A stretch of 64,000 nt of DNA from Acinetobacter sp. ANC 3832 (lineage in GTDB: Bacteria; Pseudomonadota; Gammaproteobacteria; Pseudomonadales; Moraxellaceae). A program made the translations under genes and the position numbers. The stretch lies in the NCBI RefSeq assembly GCF_002135415.1, contig NZ_NEGJ01000004.1, forward strand, positions 186,001 through 250,000, in the 5' to 3' direction. This document shows positions 48,078 to 57,126 of this stretch, in pieces. Numbering within the stretch: the first letter of the stretch is position 1; each line of letters opens with the position of its first letter. A model generated the notes under the pieces. The model was given only the letters and a program-made list of their open reading frames with translations, searched no databases and had not been told where the DNA came from.

Positions 48078-48481
48078 AATTACTCTTTATGAATTGGCTA
48101 AAACAACCTTGTTAAAACCAATAACAACATTTCATAAGAAAAGCATACTAATCAGCGAATCTTAAAATGCAGACCCTAAACATGTAAAAAAATATGTAAA
48201 TGTTAATAAATCTCATTTTAAGTTTTTTAAACTACTGAAACTTTAGGAGTTATAAAAATCTTAGGTGTAGTCTATTTGATCAAAAAACATACAACAGCTT
48301 ATGCAGATTAAGCCGTATCGGTATAAATATAACCGAAATAAATCAATGGTTTCTTAAGGCAATTTGGTCATATTGTATATTTCTAATGATGCTTTTTAAT
48401 CTTCTAACTCGTTCTTTATTCAAACTAAAAAAGCTCATGTTTACACATAAGCTTTTGTCTCAACGTCAACTCAAAAGGAAT
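48078..48481. other. 404-base intergenic region before the amidase-like gene
   Basis: Lies between two minus-strand genes and holds the promoter of the amidase-like gene and the terminator of the DUF1963 gene. A spaced TCGGT...ACCGA inverted repeat lies near 48318-48336. No coding frame of note; very AT-rich. Confidence 0.5.
48426..48456 (-). terminator. Terminator after DUF1963 gene
   Basis: AAAGCTCATG and CATAAGCTTT pair (one bulge) around TTTACA, with an A6 run giving T on the minus strand. Confidence 0.75.
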
Positions 48482-49285
48482 TTAATAGCAATCCCAGTTA
48501 TACAACACTTTGGAGAAATCACGTTTTTTCAAATCTTCAGGGTGAATAAAGAAATTTCCAACCCCTGAATCGCCCCACATAATATTTTTTCCATCCGAAT
48601 CATCAGTGTCAATTTGTAAGAGCAAGACATAATCTTGAATCTTCTCATTATATTCTCGTGGGTCTGTCTGAGTAAAAAATGCATAACCACTTAAACGATG
48701 TCCATTTGCTGAAAAAGTTTCACCGTATTCGTCCCAAAATTCTTCTGCAACATCATCTTCCATTGTCGAAACATCTGTGACCTTTTCAGAGAAATTAAAT
48801 TCACTCAATCCGATATATTGCTGATCTAGTTGAAAACGAATTGCATACTGCCCTTCTATTGGGCTCAGCGTATTTTCAGAATCCAATGTTGGGAAAGTTT
48901 GTTCTAATTGAGCAATATCCTGTGTTACATCTTCAATATAAATAACTCTAAAGCCATCTTGTTTCTGTTGATCGTCAAAATTTAAACCATATAAGTCATC
49001 ATTCGGATTTATAAAAAACTGTAAAAGCCCTGATTTAGGATAAACCTCATTTTCAGGTAATTCTGCAAAATTGATTTGAGCAAGCAGTTGTAATGCTTCC
49101 CCCTCCGCACTTTCAGGATAACTTTGCCCCAAAGACAAATATGGCTTTCCACCTATTTTACTTTGCCATAGGGTTAAATCTTGTTCAGGCTGTATGTCTA
49201 TTTCAATACTCGATTTTAATGTCGATGAAATCTTATCTTTAAAAGGTTGAAAGATTTCAGGCACATCATTCCAATTGAGGCTCAT
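48482..49285 (-). CDS. DUF1963 (YwqG-like) protein
   Basis: 267 residues, soluble and acidic. Family blocks: KIGGKPYLSLGQSYP near residue 43, LQLLAQINFAELPENEVYPKSGLLQFFINPNDDLYG (in two parts here), HRLSGYAFFTQTDPRE and MWGDSGVGNFFIHPEDLKKRDFS. DUF1963/YwqG members have no proven function; they often occur near polymorphic toxin or type VI loci, sometimes as immunity proteins. It is on the same strand as the amidase-like gene with its own terminator in between, so co-transcription is not shown. Confidence 0.85.
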   Translation of the reverse strand: MSLNWNDVPEIFQPFKDKISSTLKSSIEIDIQPEQDLTLWQSKIGGKPYLSLGQSYPESAEGEALQLLAQINFAELPENEVYPKSGLLQFFINPNDDLYGLNFDDQQKQDGFRVIYIEDVTQDIAQLEQTFPTLDSENTLSPIEGQYAIRFQLDQQYIGLSEFNFSEKVTDVSTMEDDVAEEFWDEYGETFSANGHRLSGYAFFTQTDPREYNEKIQDYVLLLQIDTDDSDGKNIMWGDSGVGNFFIHPEDLKKRDFSKVLYNWDCY

Positions 49286-49469
49286 TGTTGTTCTCTCTTG
49301 TTGTTGATCTTAAAATTTGGTTGAAATAACTGGCTTAAAAAGCATGTCCATTTAGTATAAACTCTATGGCTATTCAGAAATATTACGGAATCGTCTTTGA
49401 ACGACACAAACTGTCACGTGTGTTGTTATTGATTCTTCTTGAACTGATAATCCTCGAACTGGGAAATTT

Positions 49470-50312
49470 ATGAAAACGTATTTAGATCTTCTACAACACA
49501 TCCTCGACAACGGCGGCGATAAAGGCGACCGTACAGGTACAGGCACTCGTTCTGTATTTGGTCATCAGATGCGTTTTGATCTTTCTAAAGGTTTTCCGCT
49601 TCTCACTACAAAGAAAGTTCATTTCCGTTCGATTGTGATTGAACTGTTGTGGTTCTTAAAAGGGGATACCAACGTCCAATATTTAAAGGACAATAAAGTA
49701 TCTATTTGGAATGAATGGTCTACTGCTGAGCAAACAGCTCGTTTTGGTCGCCCTGAGGGTGAGTTAGGGCCAGTTTACGGTCATCAATGGCGTAATTTTG
49801 GCGCAACAAAAAAAGACAATGGTCTGTATGAACAAGATGGCTTTGATCAAATTCAATGGCTGATCAATGAAATCAAAACCAATCCAAACTCACGTCGTTT
49901 AATCGTGTCGGGTTGGAATCCACAAGAAGCAGGCAATGTTGCCCTGCCACCATGTCATACACTGTTCCAATTCTTTGTACAGAATGGAAAGTTGTCCTGT
50001 CAGCTTTATCAACGTAGTGCAGATGTTTTTCTCGGTGTACCTTTTAATATTGCAAGTTATGCTTTACTAACGCATATGATTGCTCAAGTCTGTGGATTAG
50101 GTGTTGGTGATTTTGTTTGGACTGGTGGTGATACACATCTTTATGCCAACCATTTTGAACAAGCTCAATTACAACTGAGCCGTGAACCAATGGCACTATG
50201 TGAATTAAAGCTGAATCCTGAAATTATAGATATTTTCGATTTTAAATTTGAAGATATTGAAATTGTGGGTTATGAATCACATCCTGCAATTAAAGCACCT
50301 GTGGCTATTTAA
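49470..50312 (+). CDS. thyA: Thymidylate synthase
   Basis: 280 residues, slightly longer than the 264-residue enterobacterial form owing to a short insert near residues 88-100. It methylates dUMP to dTMP using methylenetetrahydrofolate. Signatures: [20 protein letters not shown] near residue 20, [13 protein letters not shown], the catalytic cysteine in [12 protein letters not shown] near 162, and [18 protein letters not shown]. Followed 121 bases later by folA, which regenerates the folate it consumes. Confidence 0.98.
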   Translation: MKTYLDLLQHILDNGGDKGDRTGTGTRSVFGHQMRFDLSKGFPLLTTKKVHFRSIVIELLWFLKGDTNVQYLKDNKVSIWNEWSTAEQTARFGRPEGELGPVYGHQWRNFGATKKDNGLYEQDGFDQIQWLINEIKTNPNSRRLIVSGWNPQEAGNVALPPCHTLFQFFVQNGKLSCQLYQRSADVFLGVPFNIASYALLTHMIAQVCGLGVGDFVWTGGDTHLYANHFEQAQLQLSREPMALCELKLNPEIIDIFDFKFEDIEIVGYESHPAIKAPVAI

Positions 50313-50340
50313 TTTTATAAATAGATCAATAAATCTCCCT

Positions 50341-50389
50341 CACTCCCTCTTTATAAAAGAGTGAAGCTCTATCTTTTGATAGACAGAGC
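50341..50389 (+). repeat. Two small stem-loops between thyA and folA
   Basis: CACTC/GAGTG (50341-50363, AT-rich loop) and GCTCT/AGAGC (50366-50389, extended by ATC/GAT) could form adjacent hairpins. No T run, so read-through into folA is likely. Confidence 0.35.
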
Positions 50390-50433
50390 AGAGAGAGACT
50401 AAAAAATAAATAAGATTACGAGACTAAACAGCT

Positions 50434-50946
50434 ATGAGCTTTAAAAACTTTGAAATCGTGCATGTCGTTGCAATGGATCAACAACGCTGTATTGGCAAAG
50501 GCAATGATCTTCCTTGGCATATCTCCGCTGACCTCAAACACTTCAAAGAAATCACCCAAGGTGGTGTCGTGGTTATGGGCCGTAAAACTTTAGAGTCGAT
50601 GGGACATGCCCTGCCCAAACGTGTCAATTGGGTGATTACCCGAGATCAAAACTGGTCATATGACGGCGTTAAAGTTGCTCATACGATTGAAGATGCTTTA
50701 GAGCAAGCGATTGCAGATGTAGAAACATCTGAAAAACCAACATCAATCTTTATTATTGGTGGTGGTGAAATCTTCAAACAAACCATCGCAATCGCAGATC
50801 GTTTAGAGCTCACCCATATTGAGTTAGATGTACAAGGTGATGCGCATTACCCAGAAATTCCTGCTGAATTTAAAAAAGTGGCATCCGAAGCACACATTGA
50901 TGACAAAACAGCTATTGCTTTTGAGTTCGCAACCTATAGAAAATAA
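50434..50946 (+). CDS. folA: Dihydrofolate reductase
   Basis: 170 residues, the usual chromosomal length. Reduces dihydrofolate with NADPH. Motifs: VVAMDQQRCIGKGNDLPWHISADLK in two parts near residue 10-33 with the active-site Asp in SADL, VVVMGRKTLESMGHALP near 47, and IFIIGGGEIFKQTI near 107. It carries the M20-like active-site loop but resistance-related residues cannot be judged without an alignment. Pairs functionally with thyA upstream. Confidence 0.97.
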   Translation: MSFKNFEIVHVVAMDQQRCIGKGNDLPWHISADLKHFKEITQGGVVVMGRKTLESMGHALPKRVNWVITRDQNWSYDGVKVAHTIEDALEQAIADVETSEKPTSIFIIGGGEIFKQTIAIADRLELTHIELDVQGDAHYPEIPAEFKKVASEAHIDDKTAIAFEFATYRK

Positions 50947-50977
50947 GCCCATAATTTTTTATAAAAAATAGACAGAT

Positions 50978-52051
50978 ATGCACAATATAGGCAAGAGAGA
51001 ATTTTTACATGCATTGGGAATGGGCGTTATCCATTCCCTTTTCAGTTTATTGGTGATCTTGTCTTCGTTGTGGTTATGTTTCGCAATTTGGATTCAACAA
51101 CCTGGTGGATGGCTCATCAGTCGACTTCTCATTGTTTTTTGGCTGATTTTTGCACTCAGTATCTTGGGCATTTACTTTACTCAAAATATATTTAGTCGTC
51201 GTAGAGACATTCAAATTTATATCATTGCGCTCATCTGTAGTCTATTTTGGTATTTTAACATCCCAGCTCAACAAGATCGAGATTGGAGCCCCGATGTTTC
51301 CAAACTGCTCTACTATGAAAAACAAGGCAATATTGTCACCTTACACAATATCCGAGATTTTACATGGTATAGCGAAGATAAATTTGATGAGCATTGGGAT
51401 ACACGTACTTATAATCTAGACCATATTAGTGGTATTAATATTATTACTTCCTATTGGATGGGACCACAAATTGCCCATACTTTGGTGAGTTTTGATTTTA
51501 CTGATCAAAAACCTTTGGTCTTTTCGATTGAGATTCGCAAAGAAAAAATTGAAAGCTTCTCTGCAATCGGGGGGTTTTTCCGCCAGTTTGAACTCAGTTT
51601 GATTGCATCAGATGAAAAAGACATCGTCTATACACGCAGCAATGTGCGCGGTGAGCAAGTTTATTTGTTCCCCATTAGTATGCCAAAAGCTGAAACACAG
51701 GCTCTATTTTTAGAATATCTTAAAAAATCAGATGAATTACGTGCACAGCCAAAGTGGTATAACACGCTGACCAGTAATTGTACGACCTTGGTTTTTGACA
51801 TGATTCAAGCCATTGACCCACATAAATTACCACGAGATTATCGCCTATTGGCTTCAGGATACCTACCCAATTACCTCTATGACTTAGGTGCGCTCGACCA
51901 TCAATGGACAATGAAAGAATGGTATCAACGGGCACATATTAATCCGCGGGCACATGAATTTAGTCATTTAAGTCAACAAGACAGTTTAAGTTTTTCTAAA
52001 GTCATTCGCGTCGGCTTACCGCAACGCCAACTCCCTAGCTCAATTGAATAA
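50978..52051 (+). CDS. DUF4105 membrane protein
   Basis: 357 residues. Three N-terminal membrane helices (about 15-35, 46-66, 80-95) precede a ~250-residue domain containing ISGINIITSYWMGPQIAHTLVSFDF (here given in part), SIEIRKEKIESFSAIGGFFRQ and the conserved NTLTSNCTTLVFDMIQ block near residue 263, typical of DUF4105. The Asn-Cys-Thr motif and the His residues have been suggested to be protease-like, but no activity is established. It starts 31 bases after folA and may be co-transcribed. Confidence 0.82.
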   Translation: MHNIGKREFLHALGMGVIHSLFSLLVILSSLWLCFAIWIQQPGGWLISRLLIVFWLIFALSILGIYFTQNIFSRRRDIQIYIIALICSLFWYFNIPAQQDRDWSPDVSKLLYYEKQGNIVTLHNIRDFTWYSEDKFDEHWDTRTYNLDHISGINIITSYWMGPQIAHTLVSFDFTDQKPLVFSIEIRKEKIESFSAIGGFFRQFELSLIASDEKDIVYTRSNVRGEQVYLFPISMPKAETQALFLEYLKKSDELRAQPKWYNTLTSNCTTLVFDMIQAIDPHKLPRDYRLLASGYLPNYLYDLGALDHQWTMKEWYQRAHINPRAHEFSHLSQQDSLSFSKVIRVGLPQRQLPSSIE

Positions 52052-52139
52052 AAGATACGCAACACATACAGAGTTAAGCTAGTGATTTATTTGTTTTTTT
52101 GATTAGATATAAGTTACTCATTCAAGTTAGAGATTTACT

Positions 52140-52595
52140 ATGCTAAAAAAACTAATTGCAGCAAGTTTGATCGCTTCTACATTAGCCGTTGTCGGTTGTA
52201 CGTCTATGCCTAGTTCAACTCAGCAAGCAAAAAATTTAGAACTTTTACAAAATAAAACTTGGGTGATGACACATATTGGCGCTGTTGAATACAAAACTGA
52301 CCCACGTGCAAACAATATTCCAAGCATTCAGTTTGATGGCAATGAAATGCGTGTGAGTGGCGCGGATGGTTGTAATCGCTTAATGGGCACATATGCGGTT
52401 AAGGGAAATCAAATTACCCTTGGGCAAATGGGTGCAACTCAAATGATGTGTATGGGTACGATGGAACTTGCAGGAAAATATACGGAAGCTTTAAATAAAG
52501 TGGCGAGCTACCAAGTGTATGAAAAAACATTAAAACTTTTAGATCGTCATGGTAATGTCGTTTTACAGTACACCAGTGCCATTCAACCACGTTAA
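52140..52595 (+). CDS. META-domain lipoprotein (HslJ-like)
   Basis: 151 residues with a type II signal peptide (lipobox VGC near residue 20). The META domain follows: LQNKTWVMTHIG near 37, PSIQFDGNEMRVSGADGCNRLMGTY near 58-82, LGQMGATQMMCMGTMELAGKYTEAL near 90-114 and LDRHGNVVLQY. HslJ-type META proteins are outer-membrane-associated and are linked to heat or novobiocin response in E. coli. Monocistronic with a terminator. Confidence 0.88.
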   Translation: MLKKLIAASLIASTLAVVGCTSMPSSTQQAKNLELLQNKTWVMTHIGAVEYKTDPRANNIPSIQFDGNEMRVSGADGCNRLMGTYAVKGNQITLGQMGATQMMCMGTMELAGKYTEALNKVASYQVYEKTLKLLDRHGNVVLQYTSAIQPR

Positions 52596-52615
52596 TCAAT
52601 TGTAAAATTTAATCA

Positions 52616-52641
52616 AAAACCTGATTCGTCAGGTTTTTTAC
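52616..52641 (+). terminator. Terminator after META-domain gene
   Basis: AAAACCTGA/TCAGGTTTT with loop TTCG, then a T run. Confidence 0.88.
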
Positions 52642-52717
52642 ATTTTGTATGTAAAAGTACATCATCGCTTCATAAAACGTTTATATTATAAAAAATCAAA
52701 AGAAAAAGGATTGAACA

Positions 52718-53242
52718 ATGCAACAGGCATTATTTGGTGGGGGATGTTTTTGGTGTGTAGAAGCCATTTTTTTACAAATTAAAGGTGTTCAGCGAGTCAT
52801 TAGCGGTTATGCAGGTGGTCATACACTCAATCCAAGCTATGAAGATATCTGTAATGGCGATACCCAACATGCAGAAGTGATTCTAGTGGAGTTTGATGAA
52901 ACTCAACTCAGCTTTGAGCAACTGCTTAATGTTTTCTTTGCTACACATGATCCAACCACACTCAATCGCCAAGGCAATGATGTTGGCACACAATATCGCT
53001 CTGTAATTTACTATTATAATGATGAACAGAAGCAACAAGCTGAGCAATATATTGAGGCTTTAAAATCAGATGGTTTAAACATTGTAACTGAGCTATCTCC
53101 TGTACCAACTTTTTATCCCGCTGAAGATTATCATCAGAACTTTTATGCAAAAAATCCATCCCAAGGTTACTGCAATTTTTCTATTCCGCCGAAATTAATG
53201 AAATTACGCAGTCAATTTCAAAGTTTGCTTAAAGAAGACTAA
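52718..53242 (+). CDS. msrA: Peptide methionine sulfoxide reductase MsrA
   Basis: 174 residues. It reduces methionine-S-sulfoxide in proteins. The catalytic signature is [13 protein letters not shown] at residues 6-18, with Cys10 as the nucleophile; [23 protein letters not shown] near 86-108 (substrate site) and [18 protein letters not shown] near 133-150 with a possible resolving Cys. Sequence runs GYCNFS rather than ending in extra cysteines, so the disulfide-recycling partner is one Cys only. Starts without signal peptide, so cytoplasmic. Confidence 0.97.
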   Translation: MQQALFGGGCFWCVEAIFLQIKGVQRVISGYAGGHTLNPSYEDICNGDTQHAEVILVEFDETQLSFEQLLNVFFATHDPTTLNRQGNDVGTQYRSVIYYYNDEQKQQAEQYIEALKSDGLNIVTELSPVPTFYPAEDYHQNFYAKNPSQGYCNFSIPPKLMKLRSQFQSLLKED

Positions 53243-53276
53243 ATTAAGCTCTGTAGAAAATATCGATTATTCAGAC

Positions 53277-53312
53277 ATAAAAAAGCGATCTAGACAAGAT
53301 CGCTTTTTTATG
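53277..53312. terminator. Bidirectional terminator msrA / exbD
   Basis: AAAAAAGCGATCT/AGATCGCTTTTTT around a 5-base loop, between convergent genes. Confidence 0.88.
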
Positions 53313-53340
53313 CATACTAAATTCATCAATGAACTTGAGC

Positions 53341-53745
53341 TTAGTTATCACTCATAAAGGCAAGATCGTTTAGCCCGGCTTCGCTAGCACGAGACATTAC
53401 CTGAGCAACAGTGTCATAACGAGAGTCTTTATCCGCTCTTAATTGAATGGTTGGTTTAACTGCTTTTTGCCCTTCTTCATTAAAGCGCTTTTGCAATTCA
53501 TCCAAACTAATCATTTGTGAATTCCAAGCCACTTCACCTTTCGCATCAATACTGACTGTAATGGCCGCAGGTGGTGGTTCAATAATTTCAGCAGTAGTTT
53601 TTGGTAAAGTTAATGGTATTGATGGGTTAGCAACGGTTGCAGTCACCAAAAAGATGATCATCAATACCAACATAATATCGATCAGCGGAATGAGATTCAT
53701 CTCATTCATACCTGAATCGTTGTCTTCACCCAATTGAAAAGCCAT
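53341..53745 (-). CDS. exbD: Biopolymer transport protein ExbD
   Basis: 134 residues: a short cytoplasmic start, one membrane helix (IPLIDIMLVLMIIFLVTATV) with the essential Asp near residue 25, and a periplasmic domain. With ExbB it uses the proton gradient to drive TonB. Start and the exbB stop overlap as TAATG, so they are coupled. Only one exbD copy is present in the window. Confidence 0.95.
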   Translation of the reverse strand: MAFQLGEDNDSGMNEMNLIPLIDIMLVLMIIFLVTATVANPSIPLTLPKTTAEIIEPPPAAITVSIDAKGEVAWNSQMISLDELQKRFNEEGQKAVKPTIQLRADKDSRYDTVAQVMSRASEAGLNDLAFMSDN

Positions 53746-54368
53746 TAAACTTGACCTCCAACGAATACTTTATCCGTAGCTTTAAGCTGTTCTTTTGGCG
53801 CAGATGAATCTTGCTGCAACATGGTGTCAATAAGCAAACCATGCGCATGATCTTGTAAATCATTTGTCAAAGTTCGATTAAAGCGAACACAGATGTTATA
53901 TGCCAATACAGCAGGAATTGCGACTGCTAGACCTAAGCCTGTCATAATCAATGCTTCACCCACTGGTGTTGCAACCTGAGCTAAACCTGCTTGACCGCTT
54001 TTACCGACAGCAACAAGTGCATGGAAAATCCCCCACACTGTACCGAACAAACCAACAAAGGGTGCAATTGAAGCAATTGTACCTAAAACAGATACACCCT
54101 TTTCTGCAGAAGATTTTTCTACTGAGATTTGGCGTAACAATGCTTGTTCAGCAACCGCTTTACGTTGATCAAAACCTAAAGGTGCAAGCTTTGCTTTTAA
54201 CTTACTAATTGCTTCAGTAAGATGAATATTGGCTTGTTGTTTAAGTTGGCGAGTGCCCATAAGACGCAAGATGAAGACAGTCCATGTTGCAATAGACATT
54301 ACCAATAGCACGAAATACAGAGTTTTACTCACTGCATCAGCATGCTGCCAATAAACTGAAAAGTTCAT
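53745..54368 (-). CDS. exbB: Biopolymer transport protein ExbB
   Basis: 207 residues with three membrane helices (about 14-35, 110-130, 145-170). The family block GLFGTVWGIFHALVAVGKSGQAGLAQVATPVGEAL (given in part: GLFGTVWGIF and ATPVGEALIMTGLGLAVAI) is intact. It forms the proton-driven motor with ExbD for TonB-dependent uptake. Sits between tonB and exbD in one operon. Confidence 0.95.
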   Translation of the reverse strand: MNFSVYWQHADAVSKTLYFVLLVMSIATWTVFILRLMGTRQLKQQANIHLTEAISKLKAKLAPLGFDQRKAVAEQALLRQISVEKSSAEKGVSVLGTIASIAPFVGLFGTVWGIFHALVAVGKSGQAGLAQVATPVGEALIMTGLGLAVAIPAVLAYNICVRFNRTLTNDLQDHAHGLLIDTMLQQDSSAPKEQLKATDKVFVGGQV

Positions 54369-54388
54369 ACTCGAACTCCTAATTAATG

Positions 54389-55198
54389 TTAGCCGTTAGG
54401 TTTCAAATCAAAGGGTAAAGATGCACGTACAGGTCGCCCATCTCGCGTTGTTTTGAATTTTGCATTACGTACAGCACGTAAAATCTTATCATCTAAAGAA
54501 GGTAAACCAGAAGATTTAGCCAGTTTAACATTGGTGATATTTCCGTTCGCATCAGCATCAATAACAACTTCTGCAGATCGTGTTTGGTCACCTAAATCTT
54601 TATTGGTGAAACTTAAGCGTGGTTTTCTTGACCACTCAATCTCACCTTCACTAATCACACGTGGCTTACTTTTTTCTTCCTGCTCACGTCGTTGACGATC
54701 GCGTTCATCTTGTTCACGTTTAGCACGTTCACGCTCATCCTGCTCACGCTTCATACGCTCTTTATCATCTTGCTCACGCTTTTGCTGTTCCAAGCGTTGC
54801 TTTTCTAATAAGCGCTCTTTCTCTAGACGATCTTGTTCAAGCTTTTTCTTGTCTACAGTATCGTCTTGATGAATGACCTTTTCCTTAATAATTTGCGGCT
54901 TTTGTGCAATCACTTTTGGTTTAGGCTTTGGCGGTTCAACTTTAGGTTCAGGCTTTGGCTGAACTTTCGGTTTAACAGGTTCTACTGGCGGAGGTGGTGG
55001 CGGCGGAACATTTTCAACAATTTTAACAAATCTAATTTTTAATGGTTTCTTTTCAATCACTTTCAGTTCAGGTGTCTGCATATGGCTAACAGCCCAAAAT
55101 ACCCCAACATGCCCGATCATTACAGCAACTACGGCGGCGATGATTTTTTTCTTCATCGGGTTTGGTGCTTGCATATTGAAACTGGAAGAATGACTCAT
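54389..55198 (-). CDS. tonB: Energy-transducing protein TonB
   Basis: 269 residues from the ATG at 55198; the open frame runs to 55378 but the extra 60 residues contain no TonB signature. An N-terminal membrane helix (IIAAVVAVMIGHVGVFWAV), then a Pro-rich segment with Lys-Pro repeats (PPPPPP, then PKPEPKVEPPKPKPK), a long highly charged Lys/Arg/Glu/Gln helical stretch (~120-195), and a C-terminal TonB domain (AEVVIDADANGNITNVKL, then PFDLKP). The charged stretch is more TolA-like than usual. It powers the two receptors in this window. Confidence 0.92.
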   Translation of the reverse strand: MSHSSSFNMQAPNPMKKKIIAAVVAVMIGHVGVFWAVSHMQTPELKVIEKKPLKIRFVKIVENVPPPPPPPVEPVKPKVQPKPEPKVEPPKPKPKVIAQKPQIIKEKVIHQDDTVDKKKLEQDRLEKERLLEKQRLEQQKREQDDKERMKREQDERERAKREQDERDRQRREQEEKSKPRVISEGEIEWSRKPRLSFTNKDLGDQTRSAEVVIDADANGNITNVKLAKSSGLPSLDDKILRAVRNAKFKTTRDGRPVRASLPFDLKPNG

Positions 55199-55289
55199 AT
55201 GAATCTGAATACCTAAATCTGAGTAAAGTACAAATCTCTTTTCTGTAGATTTAACTCGTCGGATAGAACAATTAAAGTATTGCAATAAT

Positions 55290-55310
55290 AAATGAGAAGT
55301 GTTTTCATTT
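55290..55310. promoter_or_regulatory. Fur-like palindrome upstream of tonB
   Basis: AAATGA-G-AA and TT-T-TCATTT around GTG: AAATGAGAAGTGTTTTCATTT is nearly self-complementary. It lies 92 bases before the tonB start and fits an iron-regulated tonB operon. Confidence 0.5.
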
Positions 55311-55356
55311 GCAACTACTTTTTGGATGCTTTTAATCGATTTTCCAAATAGAAAAT

Positions 55357-55388
55357 AAAAAAGGAATGCATAAAGCACTCCTTTTTTA
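55357..55388 (-). terminator. Terminator after purU
   Basis: AAGGAATGC and GCACTCCTT pair with one wobble, A and T runs flank it. It ends purU on the minus strand ahead of the tonB promoter. Confidence 0.8.
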
Positions 55389-55404
55389 TATGAAAAGTTA
55401 TATT

Positions 55405-56271
55405 CTATTGAAATACAACTGTTTTATTTCCATCCACAATAATTCGATCTTCTAAGTGCCATTTCACTGCACGCGCTAAAACATTACGCTCTACGTCTTG
55501 ACCCAATTCACGTAATTGATCAACTGTAAAATCATGATTTACACGTTCAACATCTTGCTCAATAATTGGACCTTGATCTAAATCTGCAGTGACATAATGC
55601 GCTGTCGCACCAATCAATTTGACACCTTTCTCATGCGCTTGTTTATATGGATTTGCGCCGACAAAAGCAGGCAAGAATGAATGATGAATATTAATCACCT
55701 TCATTTCCCACTTCTGAACAAAGTCTTCATCCAAAATTTGCATATAACGTGCGAGAACGAGTAAATCATTGCCTTGCATAATTTCATCAATTTGTGCATA
55801 AGCTTCACGTTTATTCTCTTTGTTTACAGGTACAACAACAAAAGGAATACCAAAGTTTTCTACAGATTCGCGTAAAGCTTCATGGTTTGAAACCACTTGA
55901 GTAATTTCACAAGCTAAACCACCACGTGCATGGCGCCATAATAGCTCCAATAAAGCATGATCCACTTTAGACACTAAAATACCGACTTTCTTCACATCAC
56001 TGACCAAAGCCAAACGCCAATGCATTTCATAACGTTCTGCAACATTAGTTGCAAAGGTCTGAATTAAAGCATCTTTACGGCTTTGTAAATGATCCAGTTC
56101 AAACTCAACACGCATGAAGTAACGTCCACCCTGAGCTTCCGTTGCATATTGATCAAGTGCAGTAATATTTGCTCCTTGATGATACAAGAAGCTTGATACA
56201 GCTTGTACGATACCCGGCTTGTCTTCGCAAGTAATCAATAGACGTGCTGTGTTGGCAGTTGTCATGTTCAT
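55405..56271 (-). CDS. purU: Formyltetrahydrofolate deformylase
   Basis: 288 residues. It hydrolyses 10-formyl-THF to formate and THF, feeding formate to purine synthesis. An N-terminal ACT domain (ARLLITCEDKPGIVQAVSSFL near residue 8) and the C-terminal formyl-transferase domain with the catalytic triad region INIHHSFLPAFVGANPYKQA near residue 197 (His), GATAHYVTADLDQGPII near 225. No signal of decay. Monocistronic. Confidence 0.95.
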   Translation of the reverse strand: MNMTTANTARLLITCEDKPGIVQAVSSFLYHQGANITALDQYATEAQGGRYFMRVEFELDHLQSRKDALIQTFATNVAERYEMHWRLALVSDVKKVGILVSKVDHALLELLWRHARGGLACEITQVVSNHEALRESVENFGIPFVVVPVNKENKREAYAQIDEIMQGNDLLVLARYMQILDEDFVQKWEMKVINIHHSFLPAFVGANPYKQAHEKGVKLIGATAHYVTADLDQGPIIEQDVERVNHDFTVDQLRELGQDVERNVLARAVKWHLEDRIIVDGNKTVVFQ

Positions 56272-56359
56272 GTTGATTTATATCACTTATAAGTTAAATT
56301 GAAAAAACAGCCGAATATTCTAACCTTTTTTAGAAAGCTTTCAACGTTCGTCTTGCATA

Positions 56360-57058
56360 TCAGTTGTGCTTTAAAGCAGACAGGCTGGCAAAAAGTTCCG
56401 AAGAACCAAAACTTTCAAGCATTCTCTCATAGGTTTCACGGCTTTCCCCGCGTAAGTAAGGACCTTCCAAAAACACCATTTGACGTAAGGCTTGCCAAAT
56501 CCACTTTTCATCCAAATGATTAGAATCACTTAAATGTCCTGACATATAAAGGAAGTTTGTCCAGTTGGTCAATACAATCCAAATATTAATAATTAATGCT
56601 TCAATTTCCGAAGCAGTCATTTGCATTAATCCAGCTTCAACAAAAGCATGGTAAATTTTCTGCCCTTGTTGCATGACTTTTCCAGCAAAACGCGGATAAA
56701 TTTTTCTAAAATCACCGTTATTTTCGACCAGATGATAAACATCTCGATGCAAAAAACGATATTCCCATAGCTGACTACTTAAAACTTGGAAATAACGAAT
56801 TTTATCATTTGCATTGACTGCTCGGTCATCGGGTAAAGCCAGCATGTCTAATGTCTCTTGCTGGTACTGTTCCATCAGCTCTTTAATAATTTCTTGCTTG
56901 TTGCGAAAGTGGTAATACAAATTACCCGGACTAATGCCTAACTCCGCTGCAATATGGTTTGTCGTAACCGAACGCTCTCCACGTTCATTAAAAAGCTGCA
57001 GGCTAATCTGCAGGATTCGATCTTTCGTTTTCAATGCTTTGGAGTGCGACATCTTCAT
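56360..57058 (-). CDS. TetR-family transcriptional regulator
   Basis: 232 residues; the ATG at 57058 is used, with a second ATG at 57052, neither having a strong ribosome site. N-terminal helix-turn-helix TKDRILQISLQLFNERG, then TTNHIAAELGISPGNLYYHFRNKQEIIKE (residues ~27-55). C-terminal helical ligand domain has no close named family. It is divergent from an aldehyde dehydrogenase gene, and two perfect palindromes between the genes make it the probable repressor of that gene. Confidence 0.9.
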   Translation of the reverse strand: MKMSHSKALKTKDRILQISLQLFNERGERSVTTNHIAAELGISPGNLYYHFRNKQEIIKELMEQYQQETLDMLALPDDRAVNANDKIRYFQVLSSQLWEYRFLHRDVYHLVENNGDFRKIYPRFAGKVMQQGQKIYHAFVEAGLMQMTASEIEALIINIWIVLTNWTNFLYMSGHLSDSNHLDEKWIWQALRQMVFLEGPYLRGESRETYERMLESFGSSELFASLSALKHN

Positions 57059-57071
57059 ACCATTTTTAACC

Positions 57072-57087
57072 GTTAGCTCAAGCTAAC
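57072..57087. promoter_or_regulatory. Palindrome 1 in TetR/ALDH region
   Basis: GTTAGCT and AGCTAAC with a two-base centre, perfect, 14 bases upstream of the TetR start. Confidence 0.5.
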
Positions 57088-57106
57088 ACATAAAGTGACT
57101 TGACTA

Positions 57107-57126
57107 TTTAGAGTATTTACTCTAAA
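57107..57126. promoter_or_regulatory. Palindrome 2 in TetR/ALDH region
   Basis: TTTAGAGTA and TACTCTAAA with a two-base centre, perfect over 20 bases. It lies 49 bases from the TetR start and 28-40 bases from the aldehyde dehydrogenase start, the right place for a shared operator. Confidence 0.6.

Noticed and set aside
55199..55378. Upstream extension of the tonB frame to 55378
   Set aside because: The extra ~60 residues overlap the purU terminator and the Fur-like site and contain no TonB feature.
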